Positions 16,223-24,754 of a DNA stretch of 41,938 nucleotides are shown piece by piece. Where the stretch lies: positions 1 to 41,938 of the forward strand of contig JAIPJY010000058.1 in assembly GCA_021733925.1 (NCBI GenBank). The letters run 5' to 3'. This DNA is from Prosthecobacter sp. Its GTDB lineage: Bacteria > Verrucomicrobiota > Verrucomicrobiia > Verrucomicrobiales > Verrucomicrobiaceae. The translations under genes were made by a program, and so were the position numbers. Below the pieces are notes generated by a model. The model made no database searches. It worked only from the letters and a program-made list of their open reading frames with translations, and was not told the origin of the DNA. Position 1 is the first letter of the stretch; every line of letters begins with the position of its first letter.

Positions 16223-17014
16223 ATGACATTCCGAAGTCTAATCCCCCTGCTCATTGCGGCCTGCACCGCCTCGGCTGCTGCTGCAACCATCAGCGTGACC
16301 GGGTTGGACAACGGCGGTGATTCGATCGGCCAGTATAGCATCAATGGCCAGACCTACTGGTGGCTGTGCATCGAGCCCGGCGTGCCTGCTTTGAGCAACC
16401 AGACCATCACTGCAGAGACCTATTCGATTCATGATGGGTGGACTGTGCAGAACACCGAGCGCAACGATATCTACCTGTCCGACCCCTCTTTCTACGCCAG
16501 CATCATTACGAAACAGGTCTCTGTCATGGAGTACGTCCTCGACACCTACCTGCCCTGGGACACGCTGGCAGGCGCCTCGGGTCGCTTCCTTGAGCGGAGC
16601 GGCGACTACAACAATTTCGGGAACAACGACACGTTTTACAACGCGATGTTTGCCGTGCAGAACTTCCTGGCCCAGACCGAGGGCAAGCCGCCCAAAGCAG
16701 ACTACACGGACATGAGCGACTATCTGGACTACTACATCGGCCTCGGCAATGCCACGGCTGATGCCCGCTCCGCCATTTTCCAAAGCATGCTGAGCGATGT
16801 GGCCTCCAAGGATTCTTCGAACTTTTTCGACACCTACACCGCCCAGCACCAATACTTCACCGTCAGCACTTTGCTTCCCGAAGCCGACATCAACAACTGG
16901 CAGGACGGTCTGGTCATCGGCGGATTTACTCCTGTTCCTGAGCCCGGCGGGGCCCTCCTCATCGCCAGTTTCGGCATTGCGTGGACACTGCGCCGCCGCC
17001 GTCGGATTGTGTGA
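16223..17014 (+). CDS. PEP-CTERM surface protein with possible thioester domain
   Basis: 263 residues with signal peptide (MTFRSLIPLLIAACTASAAAA) and C-terminal sorting signal: VPEPGG, a hydrophobic segment and RRRRR. Exosortase would process this signal and send the protein to the exopolysaccharide layer or surface. The body starts with a beta segment ending in YWWLCIEPG (Cys49) and later has AMFAVQNFLAQTEG (Gln146). A Cys in an aromatic-Cys-Ile-Glu-Pro setting, followed about 100 residues later by a hydrophobic-Gln helix, resembles the Cys-Gln pair of thioester-domain adhesins (PF08341-like). That assignment is my inference. The upstream 16140-16220 stretch is very AT-rich and probably contains the promoter. 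Confidence 0.85.
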   Translation: MTFRSLIPLLIAACTASAAAATISVTGLDNGGDSIGQYSINGQTYWWLCIEPGVPALSNQTITAETYSIHDGWTVQNTERNDIYLSDPSFYASIITKQVSVMEYVLDTYLPWDTLAGASGRFLERSGDYNNFGNNDTFYNAMFAVQNFLAQTEGKPPKADYTDMSDYLDYYIGLGNATADARSAIFQSMLSDVASKDSSNFFDTYTAQHQYFTVSTLLPEADINNWQDGLVIGGFTPVPEPGGALLIASFGIAWTLRRRRRIV

Positions 17015-17240
17015 AAGGCAATAGCAGTGACTCACTGCGCCGCCTGGCCCAAGGCCTCAAATCACGCTCTGGTGAACTGCGGGTCCAGCCAGCTGTAAAA
17101 GGCCATCACGAGCATGGTTTCTCTTTGACCTTGGGAAACTGCGCCACCGCAAGCGTGAGAGTCTCCAATTTACAAACACCTGACTTGTCAGTCTATGCTC
17201 ATTATAGAAAGTGTGTTGCAAACGACAAGTATCGTCATTT

Positions 17241-19025
17241 ATGCGCTGCATCTTCACGACACCCCCGCATTCTAGGGCGCCTTTCTGGCCTTGGGCATGG
17301 TTGATGGTGTCCTTCTGTGCCTTGCTGCTCACGCTGCCTGCCTTGGGGCAGGATCTGCAGCTGGAGATCGTGCCGATGGCGAATGGTCAGGCGCTGCGGC
17401 TGAATGAGCCGCTGGCACTGGCGGTGGCAGCGCAGGTGACGCGACTCGACTGCCTTCTCTCAGGGCTGGCTTTGCAGAAAGAGGACGGCACCTGGCTGGA
17501 ATCGCAGGACTGGTTTGCGTACCTGAGTACGGCTGCGGGTCGCCTGACGGCGAAGGTCTCGGGCATGCCTGCGGGCGAGTACATGGGCATCCGATTCCGC
17601 ATTGGAGTGGATGAGGCCACGAACAAATCTGACCCGAATCGTTATGCGGCGGATCATGCGCTCAATCCGCAGGTCAATGGCCTGCACTGGGGCTGGCAGG
17701 GCGGTTATATTTTCATGGCGCTCGAAGGCCGCTTTTCGAATGAGGGAAAGGAGAGCGGGTTCTCGTATCACATGGCCAATGCGCCACAGTTGATGACGGT
17801 GGAACTGCCGGTGGCATTTCGGGGGGGACGTCCGCTGACACTGGCAGTGGAGTTTGATGTGCAGCGCGCGCTGGCGGGCATCGACTTCGCCAAAGAAGGC
17901 ACCTCGACGCATTCGCGTGCGGGCGATGCACTCGCGGCGAAGCTCAAGACGAACATCGAGCAGGCATTCCGGGTGCGCAGCATGCACTACGATGTGTATC
18001 AGACACCGACGTTCGCGACGACGCCTGCTCCCCTGCCCGCAGGCACCCATACGCTGACACCAGCGATGACGCAGCGTTTCCCGCAGGTGCAGCTGCCCGC
18101 CGACAATCCGCTGACGCAGGAAGGCGTGGCGCTGGGCCGGGAGTTGTTTCATGACACGCGGTTGTCGGTCAATCGCACGCAGTCCTGCGCGTCCTGCCAT
18201 GATCAAACGCATGCCTTTGCCGATGCGCGGCGCTTCAGCCTGGGCGCGCAGCAGCAGAAGGGCAGGCGCAATGCGATGCCGTTGTTCAATCTGGCCTGGC
18301 AGCCGTCTTTCTTCTGGGATGGCCGTGCGGCAACGCTGCGTGAGCAGGTGCTGATGCCGATCCAGGACGCGCATGAGATGAATGAGACGCTGCCGAAGGT
18401 CATTGCCAAGCTGAGCGCGGATGCGGAGTGCAGGCAGGCGTTTGCGAAAGCCTTTGGTTCCGCTGAGATCACGCCGGAGCGCATCGCGAAAGCGCTGGAG
18501 CAGTTTCTGCTCACCCTCGTCTCGCAGGAATCACGCTTTGACCGTGCGGTGCGCAAGGTGGCGGAACTGACCGAAAGCGAGAAGCGCGGGCTGCAGCTCT
18601 TCGTGACGGAGTTTGATCCCAAGCGCGGGCTGCGCGGTGCCGACTGCTTTCACTGCCACGGCGGCACGCTGTTCGCGAGCCAGTCGTTTGCCAGCAACGG
18701 TCTTGAACTTGCGGAGGATGACCTCGGCCGAATGGCGGTGACGCAGAACGCCGCTGACCGTGGGAAATTTAAAACGCCCAGCCTGCGCAACGTCGCCCGC
18801 ACAGCGCCCTACATGCATGATGGTCGTTTCAGCACGCTGGAGGAGGTGGTGGAACATTACAGCAGCGGCGTGCGCCGAACCGCCACGCTGGACCCGAACC
18901 TGGCCAAGCATCCGGAAGGAGGCATTCAACTCACGACGCAGGAGAAGGCTGATCTGGTGGCCTTTCTCAAGACGCTGACGGATGAAAGCTTCATCGGTGC
19001 ATCCGCCACCACTGCAGCAAGATGA
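17241..19025 (+). CDS. MbnP-like copper protein fused to MbnH/MauG-like di-heme domain
   Basis: Exported protein of about 594 residues with two parts. After a signal peptide (hydrophobic core WLMVSFCALLLTLPALG), residues about 40-235 match the MbnP/TIGR04052 type. It contains VNGLHWGWQGGYIFMALEGR (His149, Trp150, Trp152) and a second His in FSYHMANAPQLMTVELPV. Residues about 280-585 are a di-heme cytochrome c peroxidase/MauG-like domain with CASCH at 316-320 and CFHCH at 469-473. It also contains FFWDGRAATLREQ and FKTPSLRNVARTAPYMHDGRF. In known systems MbnH oxidises a Trp of MbnP to kynurenine, which then helps bind copper; they are normally two adjacent genes. Here enzyme and substrate lie in one chain. 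Start ATG 17241. A small palindrome (CTGACTTGTCAG, 17180-17191) lies upstream. No methanobactin or TonB gene is nearby. Confidence 0.85.
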   Translation: MRCIFTTPPHSRAPFWPWAWLMVSFCALLLTLPALGQDLQLEIVPMANGQALRLNEPLALAVAAQVTRLDCLLSGLALQKEDGTWLESQDWFAYLSTAAGRLTAKVSGMPAGEYMGIRFRIGVDEATNKSDPNRYAADHALNPQVNGLHWGWQGGYIFMALEGRFSNEGKESGFSYHMANAPQLMTVELPVAFRGGRPLTLAVEFDVQRALAGIDFAKEGTSTHSRAGDALAAKLKTNIEQAFRVRSMHYDVYQTPTFATTPAPLPAGTHTLTPAMTQRFPQVQLPADNPLTQEGVALGRELFHDTRLSVNRTQSCASCHDQTHAFADARRFSLGAQQQKGRRNAMPLFNLAWQPSFFWDGRAATLREQVLMPIQDAHEMNETLPKVIAKLSADAECRQAFAKAFGSAEITPERIAKALEQFLLTLVSQESRFDRAVRKVAELTESEKRGLQLFVTEFDPKRGLRGADCFHCHGGTLFASQSFASNGLELAEDDLGRMAVTQNAADRGKFKTPSLRNVARTAPYMHDGRFSTLEEVVEHYSSGVRRTATLDPNLAKHPEGGIQLTTQEKADLVAFLKTLTDESFIGASATTAAR

Positions 19026-19453
19026 AGCGGCGGTGATGAGGCAATAATACCATCAGCGGTTGAAAAGGAGTCTTGCAGCCTCAAGCGGAGAGGCTGAGCT
19101 GTTTTCCAACGATTGTTGCATTACATCACACCTGGAAACCAGCGCGGCAACGGCCCACATCTCCTGCCTTTCCACATTCCATGGACGGCGCACCTTTTTG
19201 AGCGCCAGCGACGCCGCAGACCCGAAGCTTCGGACCCGCACAGCGGTTCCCTACCAGCCTTGCGGCACGCGCTGCTCTGGGTGGCAGGGATGCGCTGTGC
19301 GCGTCCGTGGAATCCTTCGCTCCAGCGTGGTCTGGCAACTCAAAGCGTTCCCCCTTGCCAAAAGCCCCCGCCCGCAAGAACACAAGTCCTGGCCTGCGCC
19401 GTGAATTGACGGTGAAAAGCGGATTTCATCGCATCAAACAACCTCTTTCAGCG
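19026..19453. other. Intergenic region with dispersed repeat
   Basis: No gene is supported between the di-heme protein and tRNA-Gln. The middle (19136-19319) is the inverted copy of the repeat at 599-782. Open frames here share only the repeat's translation. No clear terminator follows the di-heme gene. Confidence 0.6.
19136..19319 (-). repeat. Dispersed repeat, copy 2 (inverted relative to 599-782)
   Basis: The reverse complement matches 599-782 along its full 184 bases with roughly 21 differences counted by eye. Similarity stops sharply on both sides. In the shared frame this copy has a stop codon (TAG) ahead of the conserved peptide, arguing against a conserved protein. Confidence 0.8.
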
Positions 19454-19527
19454 TGGTTACCCCGCAAGGATTCGAACCTTGAACGAGAGAATCAAAATCT
19501 CCTGTGTTACCATTACACCACGGGGTA
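19454..19527 (-). tRNA. tRNA-Gln (anticodon TTG)
   Basis: Minus-strand 74-nt tRNA including encoded CCA. The acceptor stem TACCCCG pairs with CGGGGTA, giving the U1-A72 pair typical of glutamine tRNAs. The anticodon stem GGAGA/TCTCT-type arm encloses loop TTTTGAT, so the anticodon is TTG. The T arm contains GGTTCGAATCC. It reads CAA (and CAG by wobble). Confidence 0.95.
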
Positions 19528-19545
19528 GTAGGTGCGCCGAGCGCG

Positions 19546-19573
19546 ATATTAGAGCCTCCTTTTCGCTGTGCAA
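19546..19573 (-). promoter_or_regulatory. Promoter of tRNA-Gln
   Basis: Read on the minus strand: -35 TTGCAC (19573-19568), 16-bp spacer, -10 TAATAT (19551-19546), then a GC-rich discriminator and the tRNA 18 bp further on. A GC-rich discriminator is typical of stable-RNA promoters under stringent control. Confidence 0.6.
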
Positions 19574-19781
19574 GGGCGGCTTGGGGCTGAATTAAACGGT
19601 TTAATGGGGAGTGGAAGCGTATCCCGTGATGAGAAAGGCGGCTGAACCTGAGGTTTGTTTAACTTTTTTCGCCACGGGACGAGAAGGGCGGGATGACGCT
19701 ACAAGCCTTGAATTTGCTTGATTCCAGCTCCTAAAGATAGCTTTACTGTATTGAAATTATGGAATTGTGGAATATTTATTC

Positions 19782-19810
19782 TTGCAATGTTTATTTTTTT
19801 ATCATAATAG
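19782..19810 (+). promoter_or_regulatory. Sigma-70-like promoter of the P-loop NTPase gene
   Basis: -35 TTGCAA at 19782-19787, exact 17-bp AT-rich spacer, -10 TAATAG at 19805-19810. Transcription would start near 19817, giving a leader of about 17 bases before ATG 19834. No good Shine-Dalgarno sequence is present (TAAGAAAATCATT). Confidence 0.6.
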
Positions 19811-19833
19811 CTTTGCAATTTAAGAAAATCATT

Positions 19834-20577
19834 ATGAAGAAGCTCATCCTTATCCAAAACGATTATCCTGGCACCGGCAAGAGCACCCTGGCGCTCTGCT
19901 TCCACCGCTACCTCCAGCAGTATGGTGTCACACATCAACTCCTCTCCCTCACCGAAGATGATACCCACACTGCCGCAGGGGGCACCGCCCTTGATGCCAG
20001 TTCACTGACCCCGCGGTCCTTCCTCGCCCATGTCGATGCCTCCCCACTGACCATTTTGGACGTGAGCACCGGCCTCGGCGAGTTCTTCAACAAGTTTTAC
20101 CAAGGCTGTGAAATGGACCAGATTCTCCAGGCAGCGGGAGTGGCACTCTCCGTGGTCCTGCCGGTCACGGCCGATCGTGAGAGCTTTGACTCGGTCATCG
20201 ATGCGGCGGAGGTTTACTCTGACAACGCCGAATACCTGATCGCCCACCTGGTGACGAGCTGCTACGACGAAGACGACAAGGTCTGGGACACCAGCTATGC
20301 CGCACGTGTGATGGACATGTTTGAAGCCGTTGAACTGCACATCCCGGAAATCACCTTCCAGGCCGAACTGAGCACCGAGCGCATGAGCCTCGACAGCGCC
20401 CTGCAGCAGGACGATGCCGAAGAACGCCTGGGCAAGGAATACACCAAATGGCAACGCCGAGTCACGGGCCAGGTGGACAGCGCCCGCCAGTATCTCTTTG
20501 GTGATGCCTTCCGCCCCACGATGGCGCCGAAGCCAGCCAAGCCGGTGCGCAAGAGCAAAACCAAGCTGGCTGCATGA
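19834..20577 (+). CDS. Solitary P-loop NTPase of ParA/MinD-like (SIMIBI) appearance
   Basis: About 247 residues. The chain starts MKKLILIQNDYPGTGKSTLALCF, so the Walker A is PGTGKST directly after the first beta strand. A Walker B-like strand LTILDVSTGLGEF lies near residue 70, and SVVLPVTADRESFDSVIDA resembles the later strand of ParA-like proteins. The region in between (SLTEDD...) is acidic. The deviant KGG-type Lys of true ParA is missing, so it is not a standard partitioning ATPase. The C-terminus is Pro/Lys-rich (MAPKPAKPVRKSKTK), a possible nucleic-acid or membrane tether. Start ATG 19834; upstream codons would add an unlikely hydrophobic leader. It stands alone between a tRNA gene and convergent ptsI; function unknown. 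Confidence 0.8.
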   Translation: MKKLILIQNDYPGTGKSTLALCFHRYLQQYGVTHQLLSLTEDDTHTAAGGTALDASSLTPRSFLAHVDASPLTILDVSTGLGEFFNKFYQGCEMDQILQAAGVALSVVLPVTADRESFDSVIDAAEVYSDNAEYLIAHLVTSCYDEDDKVWDTSYAARVMDMFEAVELHIPEITFQAELSTERMSLDSALQQDDAEERLGKEYTKWQRRVTGQVDSARQYLFGDAFRPTMAPKPAKPVRKSKTKLAA

Positions 20578-20679
20578 GGAGGCAGAGTTTGCGGTGGCTG
20601 AACAATTGTTGACGGTGGTTGACTGTTGTTTCCAATCCACCTCCAACGACTGTCAGCTTTTCTCAATTACCTCCAACAG

Positions 20680-22440
20680 CTACTCGAACAATTCGGGATA
20701 GTTTCGGTCCGCCACAGCCCGGCTGAGAGCACGTATCTCGGCCGGGCTGGCGCATGTCAGGACGGCTTGCGCGAGCGCTTCACACTCCTGCACGTCCAGA
20801 CGGCGCACGGCATGCTTCACCCGTGCGATCTGGGTGGTGGCCACACTGAGTTCATTCAGGCCGAGGCCGATCATCAAGGGGGTCAGAGAAAGGTCCGAAG
20901 CCATTTCACCGCACATGCCGACGCGGATGCCTGCCGCGCGGGCCGCCTTGACCGACATGCCGATCAGCCGCAGCACCGCAGGGTGGGTGGGCTGGTAGAG
21001 TTTCGCCACACGGTCATTGAGCCGGTCCACCGCGATGGTGTACTGAATCAGGTCATTGGTCCCCAGGCTGAGGAAATCGACTTCTGCCGCGATCAAATCT
21101 GCCGAGAGCGCCGCGCTGGGAATTTCGATCATGGCGCCGATCTCGATTTCGTCCGGCACATCCACGCCTTCTGCCGTGAGCTCGTCTGCGCAGTCATTGA
21201 GCACGGCTTTCGCCTCCAGAACTTCCTGCACGCCGGACACCATCGGAAACATGATGCCCACGCGTCCATGCACGGCGGCACGCAGCAGAGCACGCAGCTG
21301 GCGCTTGAAGAGATCGAGCCGGCCCAGTGAAAGCCGGATGCCGCGCCAGCCGAGGAACGGATTGGGCTCAGGGTCCAGGGCGAGACACTCATCCACCTTG
21401 TCACCGCCGAGATCCAGCGTGCGGAACACCACACGCTTGGGAGCCTGGGATTTCACCACTTTGCTGTAGGCTGTGGTGAGCTGGTCTTCCGTGGCATCTG
21501 GATTCTCCAGATGCAGGAACTCCGTGCGGAAAAGGCCCACCTCTTCGGCGCCGCTATCTTCCACGATCCGCATTTCTTCGATGAACTCCGCATTCGCACC
21601 CACGCAGATGGCGGTGCCACAGCGTGTGAGCGACGGTTTGTGCCGCTCCAATTGAAATACGTCCTCCCGCCGTTCCGCCTGCTCCTCCCGCAGGCGGTAG
21701 CGCGCCAGGGTTTCAGCGTTCGGATTCTTGATCAACAATCCGCCTTCACCATCCAGCAGCACCGTGTCACCGCTGTGCAGTTCTTCGCAGATGCCATGCA
21801 GCCGCACCACTGCCGGGAGGGCCAGAGAGCGGGCGATGATGGCCGCATGTGATACCGCGCTGCCCGTTTCGAGGGCAAAGCCCAGCACCTTGCTGCGGTC
21901 CAGTTGCACGGTGTCCGAGGGCGTCAGGTCATGCGCCACCACGATCACCGGCTCGTCAAACATCGGGTGGTCGAGAAGCTCACCGCGCAGATGACGCATC
22001 ACGCGCTGGGTCACATCCTTGACGTCCAGAAAGCGTTCGCGCAGATAGGTGTCTGAAAGACCGCGCAGGGCGTCCATGTGCTTGCACATGAGCTTGTAGT
22101 AGGCCCAGTCCACGCACACCTGCTGCTCGCGCACGGTTTTTTCTGTCTGCTTCAGAATTGTCGAATCCTGCAGGATCAGAAGATGGGTCTCAAAAATCTC
22201 GCTTTCGGAGCTGCCGTGCTCCCCGGCCATCACGCGCTGCAGTTCCTCGATTTCTTTGGCGGTGACCGCCAGCGCAGCATGCAGGCGCTCCATCTGCTGG
22301 GCTTCCGTCCCGGGCTCGATGCTATCCTCATCCGGCTCGTCAAAGTGATCCTTAAGCACGTGCACCACCGCATGCGCGACCCCATCGGACACTGCGGTGC
22401 CGGTCCAGGTTTTTTCTTGCAAAGGGGAGGGAGAACTCAT
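20680..22440 (-). CDS. ptsI: Phosphoenolpyruvate-protein phosphotransferase (PTS enzyme I)
   Basis: 586 residues, close to the usual 570-580. It takes phosphate from PEP and passes it to HPr in the cytoplasm. The N-terminal EI domain carries the phospho-His at residue 198 in GSAVSHAAIIARSLALPAVV; the Thr usually before Ser-His is Val. The PEP-binding TIM barrel has FRTEFLHLE, FRTLDLGGDK, and the active Cys510 in GMCGEMASD. Another shared motif is FLSLGTNDLIQYTIAVDR. The N-terminal region before the swivelling domain contains the expected coiled helices. No HPr or sugar permease gene is in the window. In many Verrucomicrobiota the PTS is incomplete and regulatory, so a control role is likely. 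The TPR gene lies 52 bp upstream on the same strand. Confidence 0.93.
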   Translation of the reverse strand: MSSPSPLQEKTWTGTAVSDGVAHAVVHVLKDHFDEPDEDSIEPGTEAQQMERLHAALAVTAKEIEELQRVMAGEHGSSESEIFETHLLILQDSTILKQTEKTVREQQVCVDWAYYKLMCKHMDALRGLSDTYLRERFLDVKDVTQRVMRHLRGELLDHPMFDEPVIVVAHDLTPSDTVQLDRSKVLGFALETGSAVSHAAIIARSLALPAVVRLHGICEELHSGDTVLLDGEGGLLIKNPNAETLARYRLREEQAERREDVFQLERHKPSLTRCGTAICVGANAEFIEEMRIVEDSGAEEVGLFRTEFLHLENPDATEDQLTTAYSKVVKSQAPKRVVFRTLDLGGDKVDECLALDPEPNPFLGWRGIRLSLGRLDLFKRQLRALLRAAVHGRVGIMFPMVSGVQEVLEAKAVLNDCADELTAEGVDVPDEIEIGAMIEIPSAALSADLIAAEVDFLSLGTNDLIQYTIAVDRLNDRVAKLYQPTHPAVLRLIGMSVKAARAAGIRVGMCGEMASDLSLTPLMIGLGLNELSVATTQIARVKHAVRRLDVQECEALAQAVLTCASPAEIRALSRAVADRNYPELFE

Positions 22441-22492
22441 TTCCGCGCCTACCTTTCATGCGGACGAAGCGTTTGGCAAACGCCACAGTGCA

Positions 22493-23341
22493 TCAAACTG
22501 CCGCCAGCACCTTTTCCATGCGCTTTTTCAAGGCTCCAGCCTTGCCGTCCTCGCCAATAATTTCCAGCATGGCGACGTAGTCGGTGCCGATGGCCTCGTA
22601 GCTGCGTGCTTCATGAGGCAGTTGCGCCTCCAGAATTCTCAAACCCTTCTCAAAATGCTGCTGCGCGGCCTCATTATCCTTCAGTTCATGGCATGCCGTG
22701 GCCAGATTGCACAGGGACTGGGCCACATCACGGTGATTCTCACCCAGCACCTCGATACGGATCTGCAAGCCATCCTCAAACATTTCCTTGGCCTGATCTG
22801 GAAATCCGGCCGCGTAATACAGGCTGCCCAGGTTGTTGAACACACAGGCCACGGACTCAGACTTGCGTCCGCGCTTGTTTTCCAGCGTTTCCAGCGCGCG
22901 CAGGTAGTGCTGCTCCGCCAGGGCAAACTTGTCCATGCACTTGTAGGTCATGGCCAGATTGTTGCGCAGCTGCGCCGCTACTTCGACGTTGTCACCGCCG
23001 AGCGCTTCGTGGTTGCTGATCGCTTCTTCGTAATAAGGGAGCGATTCCGTCTCCCGCCCGCTAAAATCCAGCAGCGTCGCGAGACTCGTCCGCACATTGG
23101 CCATCACATCTGCCGGCAGTTCGAGATCCTTCCCGGCCTCCAGAGCATCGAGGAAGGTCGCCTCGGCTCCGGCAATGTCGTCCGCATCGCGCTGGGCATC
23201 TCCCAGAGCCTGAAGTGCACGCACCAGACCGGGGGCTTTGCCCGGAAATTCCTTCACGGCTTCACGCTGAACCTCCACCGCCTTGCGAGCGGCTTGGATG
23301 ACAGAATCGGCAGTGGCAGCTGAAGAAGTAATTTCGGGCAT
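22493..23341 (-). CDS. Tetratricopeptide repeat protein (kinesin-light-chain type)
   Basis: 282 residues of tandem TPR-like helical pairs spaced by about 42 residues, as in KLC-type repeats. Units include ALQALGDAQRDADDIAGAEATFLDAL, RTSLATLLDFSGRETESLPYYEEAI, RNNLAMTYKCMDKFALAEQHYLRALETL, FNNLGSLYYAAGFPDQAKEMFEDGL and CNLATACHELKDNEAAQQHFEKGL (each quoted in pieces). No signal peptide, so a cytoplasmic scaffold is likely; partner unknown. It is directly upstream of ptsI on the same strand. The upstream region carries heptamer repeats (23449-23479). Confidence 0.85.
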   Translation of the reverse strand: MPEITSSAATADSVIQAARKAVEVQREAVKEFPGKAPGLVRALQALGDAQRDADDIAGAEATFLDALEAGKDLELPADVMANVRTSLATLLDFSGRETESLPYYEEAISNHEALGGDNVEVAAQLRNNLAMTYKCMDKFALAEQHYLRALETLENKRGRKSESVACVFNNLGSLYYAAGFPDQAKEMFEDGLQIRIEVLGENHRDVAQSLCNLATACHELKDNEAAQQHFEKGLRILEAQLPHEARSYEAIGTDYVAMLEIIGEDGKAGALKKRMEKVLAAV

Positions 23342-23448
23342 GATCTCGACAAAAATCTGGTCGGGTTGGTATAGACGTACCTTCGTGGACAGAGCCGCCC
23401 CCCGTCAAGTGCCGCGTTTGTCCCAAAGCACAAAACTCGGGGGGGGAG

Positions 23449-23479
23449 TTTCAAGTTTAATGTTTCAAGTTTCAAGTTC
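23449..23479. repeat. Heptamer tandem repeat, GTTTCAA type
   Basis: Four seven-base units in register: GTTTCAA, GTTTAAT, GTTTCAA, GTTTCAA, then GTT. It lies in the 204-bp gap between the TPR gene and the esterase-like gene. Confidence 0.7.
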
Positions 23480-23545
23480 TGGAAGCACTGGGGAGCCCAT
23501 GGGGGCAAGGGGCGGTCAGGGGCCTGACATGCAAATCTTCCCTTC

Positions 23546-24628
23546 TCACGGCTTGAGCCAGTATTCGAAGAAGCGGTAGATCTGCTCATTGGATTCCTCG
23601 TTGGGTTCATGCTTTTCGCGGTTCGTCATGGCCACGCGGCTGGTGGTGCCGAGAAGTTGATTCACGGCGATGGCGTGATTGAGCGCGGCCCAGCGTTTGG
23701 GTGGGTCTTCGGCACCGCCGGAGACGAGGAAGGGGCGCGGGGCCATCAGCGCATGCAGTTCCTGCAGATCGTGGCCTTGTTCGATGAGGGTCTTGTAGGC
23801 ACCGGTGCGCGGGCTTTCGTCGCTGACCAGCCCCGGCTTGCGGGTGAGGGCGGGATCCAGACCGAGATACCAGGGCTCCTGGTAATTGATGCTGCCGCGT
23901 GTTTCGTCAAAGACGATGCCGGGATCGCTCCACACGGCGCAGGCGTATTTGTCCCACAGGCAGGAGCCAAAGAGGGACCACTTGCCGCCATAGGAATGGC
24001 CGACGATGCCGATGCGCGTGGCATCGACCTCTGGCAGCGAGGCGAGCGCCTGCCACATGTTGGCGCTGATGTAGCCGAGATAGGACAGTGGCTGGCACTT
24101 GGCGGCGGCACTCAGTACGGGCTTGCGGGCATCGCCGCCGGGTGAACCGATGGAGAGAGTGACGAAGCCGCGCCGTGCTAGCTGCCAGGCGAAGTCGCGC
24201 AGCGGTTTATCGCTGAGGCCGGCGCTCGTTTCTGGATCGTAGTAGGGCACGAACACGGCAGGGCGCTTGCCTTCGTTCGCAGGCAGCAGCAGGTAGCCAT
24301 CGCCGGTTTGGCCGGGGGCGATTTCGACGCGGACCTTGCGCTGGGTGATGTTTCCTTCCCGCTGTGTTGTCTCAAGGATTTCAAGCTTCGGCTTCTCTAT
24401 GACTGCAGGCCATGCGCCCATGATGGCGTGCCAGTCGGCGAGGATTTCTGTACGGCGCTTGGGCCAGTCCTCTGCGGTCTTCACCTTGCTGCCATCTTTG
24501 AAGACGAGCGGTGATTTTCCTGGCGAGAACTGGCCCGCAAATTCAGCGGGGACCTGGGTGAATGGGAGATTATCGGCGTGAGCGAGCACGGCAGCGGCCA
24601 GGAGGCCGGAAAGGAACAAGGATTTCAT
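23546..24628 (-). CDS. Secreted alpha/beta hydrolase, acetyl-xylan-esterase/dienelactone-hydrolase-like
   Basis: 360 residues with a signal peptide (MKSLFLSGLLAAAVLAHA). The hydrolase core shows the nucleophile elbow GIVGHSYGGKWSLFG with Ser at about 208, and an earlier strand/oxyanion region (RPAVFVPYYDPETSAGL). A late acidic/His pair is likely in VSGGAEDPPKRW and TNREKHEPNEESN. The layout resembles secreted carbohydrate esterases and abhydrolases in polysaccharide-degrading Verrucomicrobiota. Substrate is not determined. About 170 bp of repeat-containing DNA separates it from the next minus-strand gene. Confidence 0.82.
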   Translation of the reverse strand: MKSLFLSGLLAAAVLAHADNLPFTQVPAEFAGQFSPGKSPLVFKDGSKVKTAEDWPKRRTEILADWHAIMGAWPAVIEKPKLEILETTQREGNITQRKVRVEIAPGQTGDGYLLLPANEGKRPAVFVPYYDPETSAGLSDKPLRDFAWQLARRGFVTLSIGSPGGDARKPVLSAAAKCQPLSYLGYISANMWQALASLPEVDATRIGIVGHSYGGKWSLFGSCLWDKYACAVWSDPGIVFDETRGSINYQEPWYLGLDPALTRKPGLVSDESPRTGAYKTLIEQGHDLQELHALMAPRPFLVSGGAEDPPKRWAALNHAIAVNQLLGTTSRVAMTNREKHEPNEESNEQIYRFFEYWLKP

Positions 24629-24754
24629 GAGGTTGTTGTTTCAAGAACGTGACTTCTCAGGGGTTCCATGCGGGCAAGTCAATTTAGCTGAATGGATTGG
24701 CTGGATTGGCCGCAAAAAGGCGCAAAGACGATCCCAAAAATGATGAGTCCAGAG

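Larger units (their letters stand above)
19528..19833. other. Intergenic region between tRNA-Gln and the P-loop gene
   Basis: The first part holds the tRNA promoter. From about 19700 the DNA becomes much more AT-rich than the rest of the window and leads to the promoter of the plus-strand NTPase gene. No small gene is supported. Confidence 0.5.

Noticed and set aside
17180-17191. Palindrome CTGACTTGTCAG upstream of the MbnP-MbnH gene as an operator
   Set aside because: Five-base arms are too short to support an operator and no regulator gene is adjacent; kept only as a remark in the gene entry.
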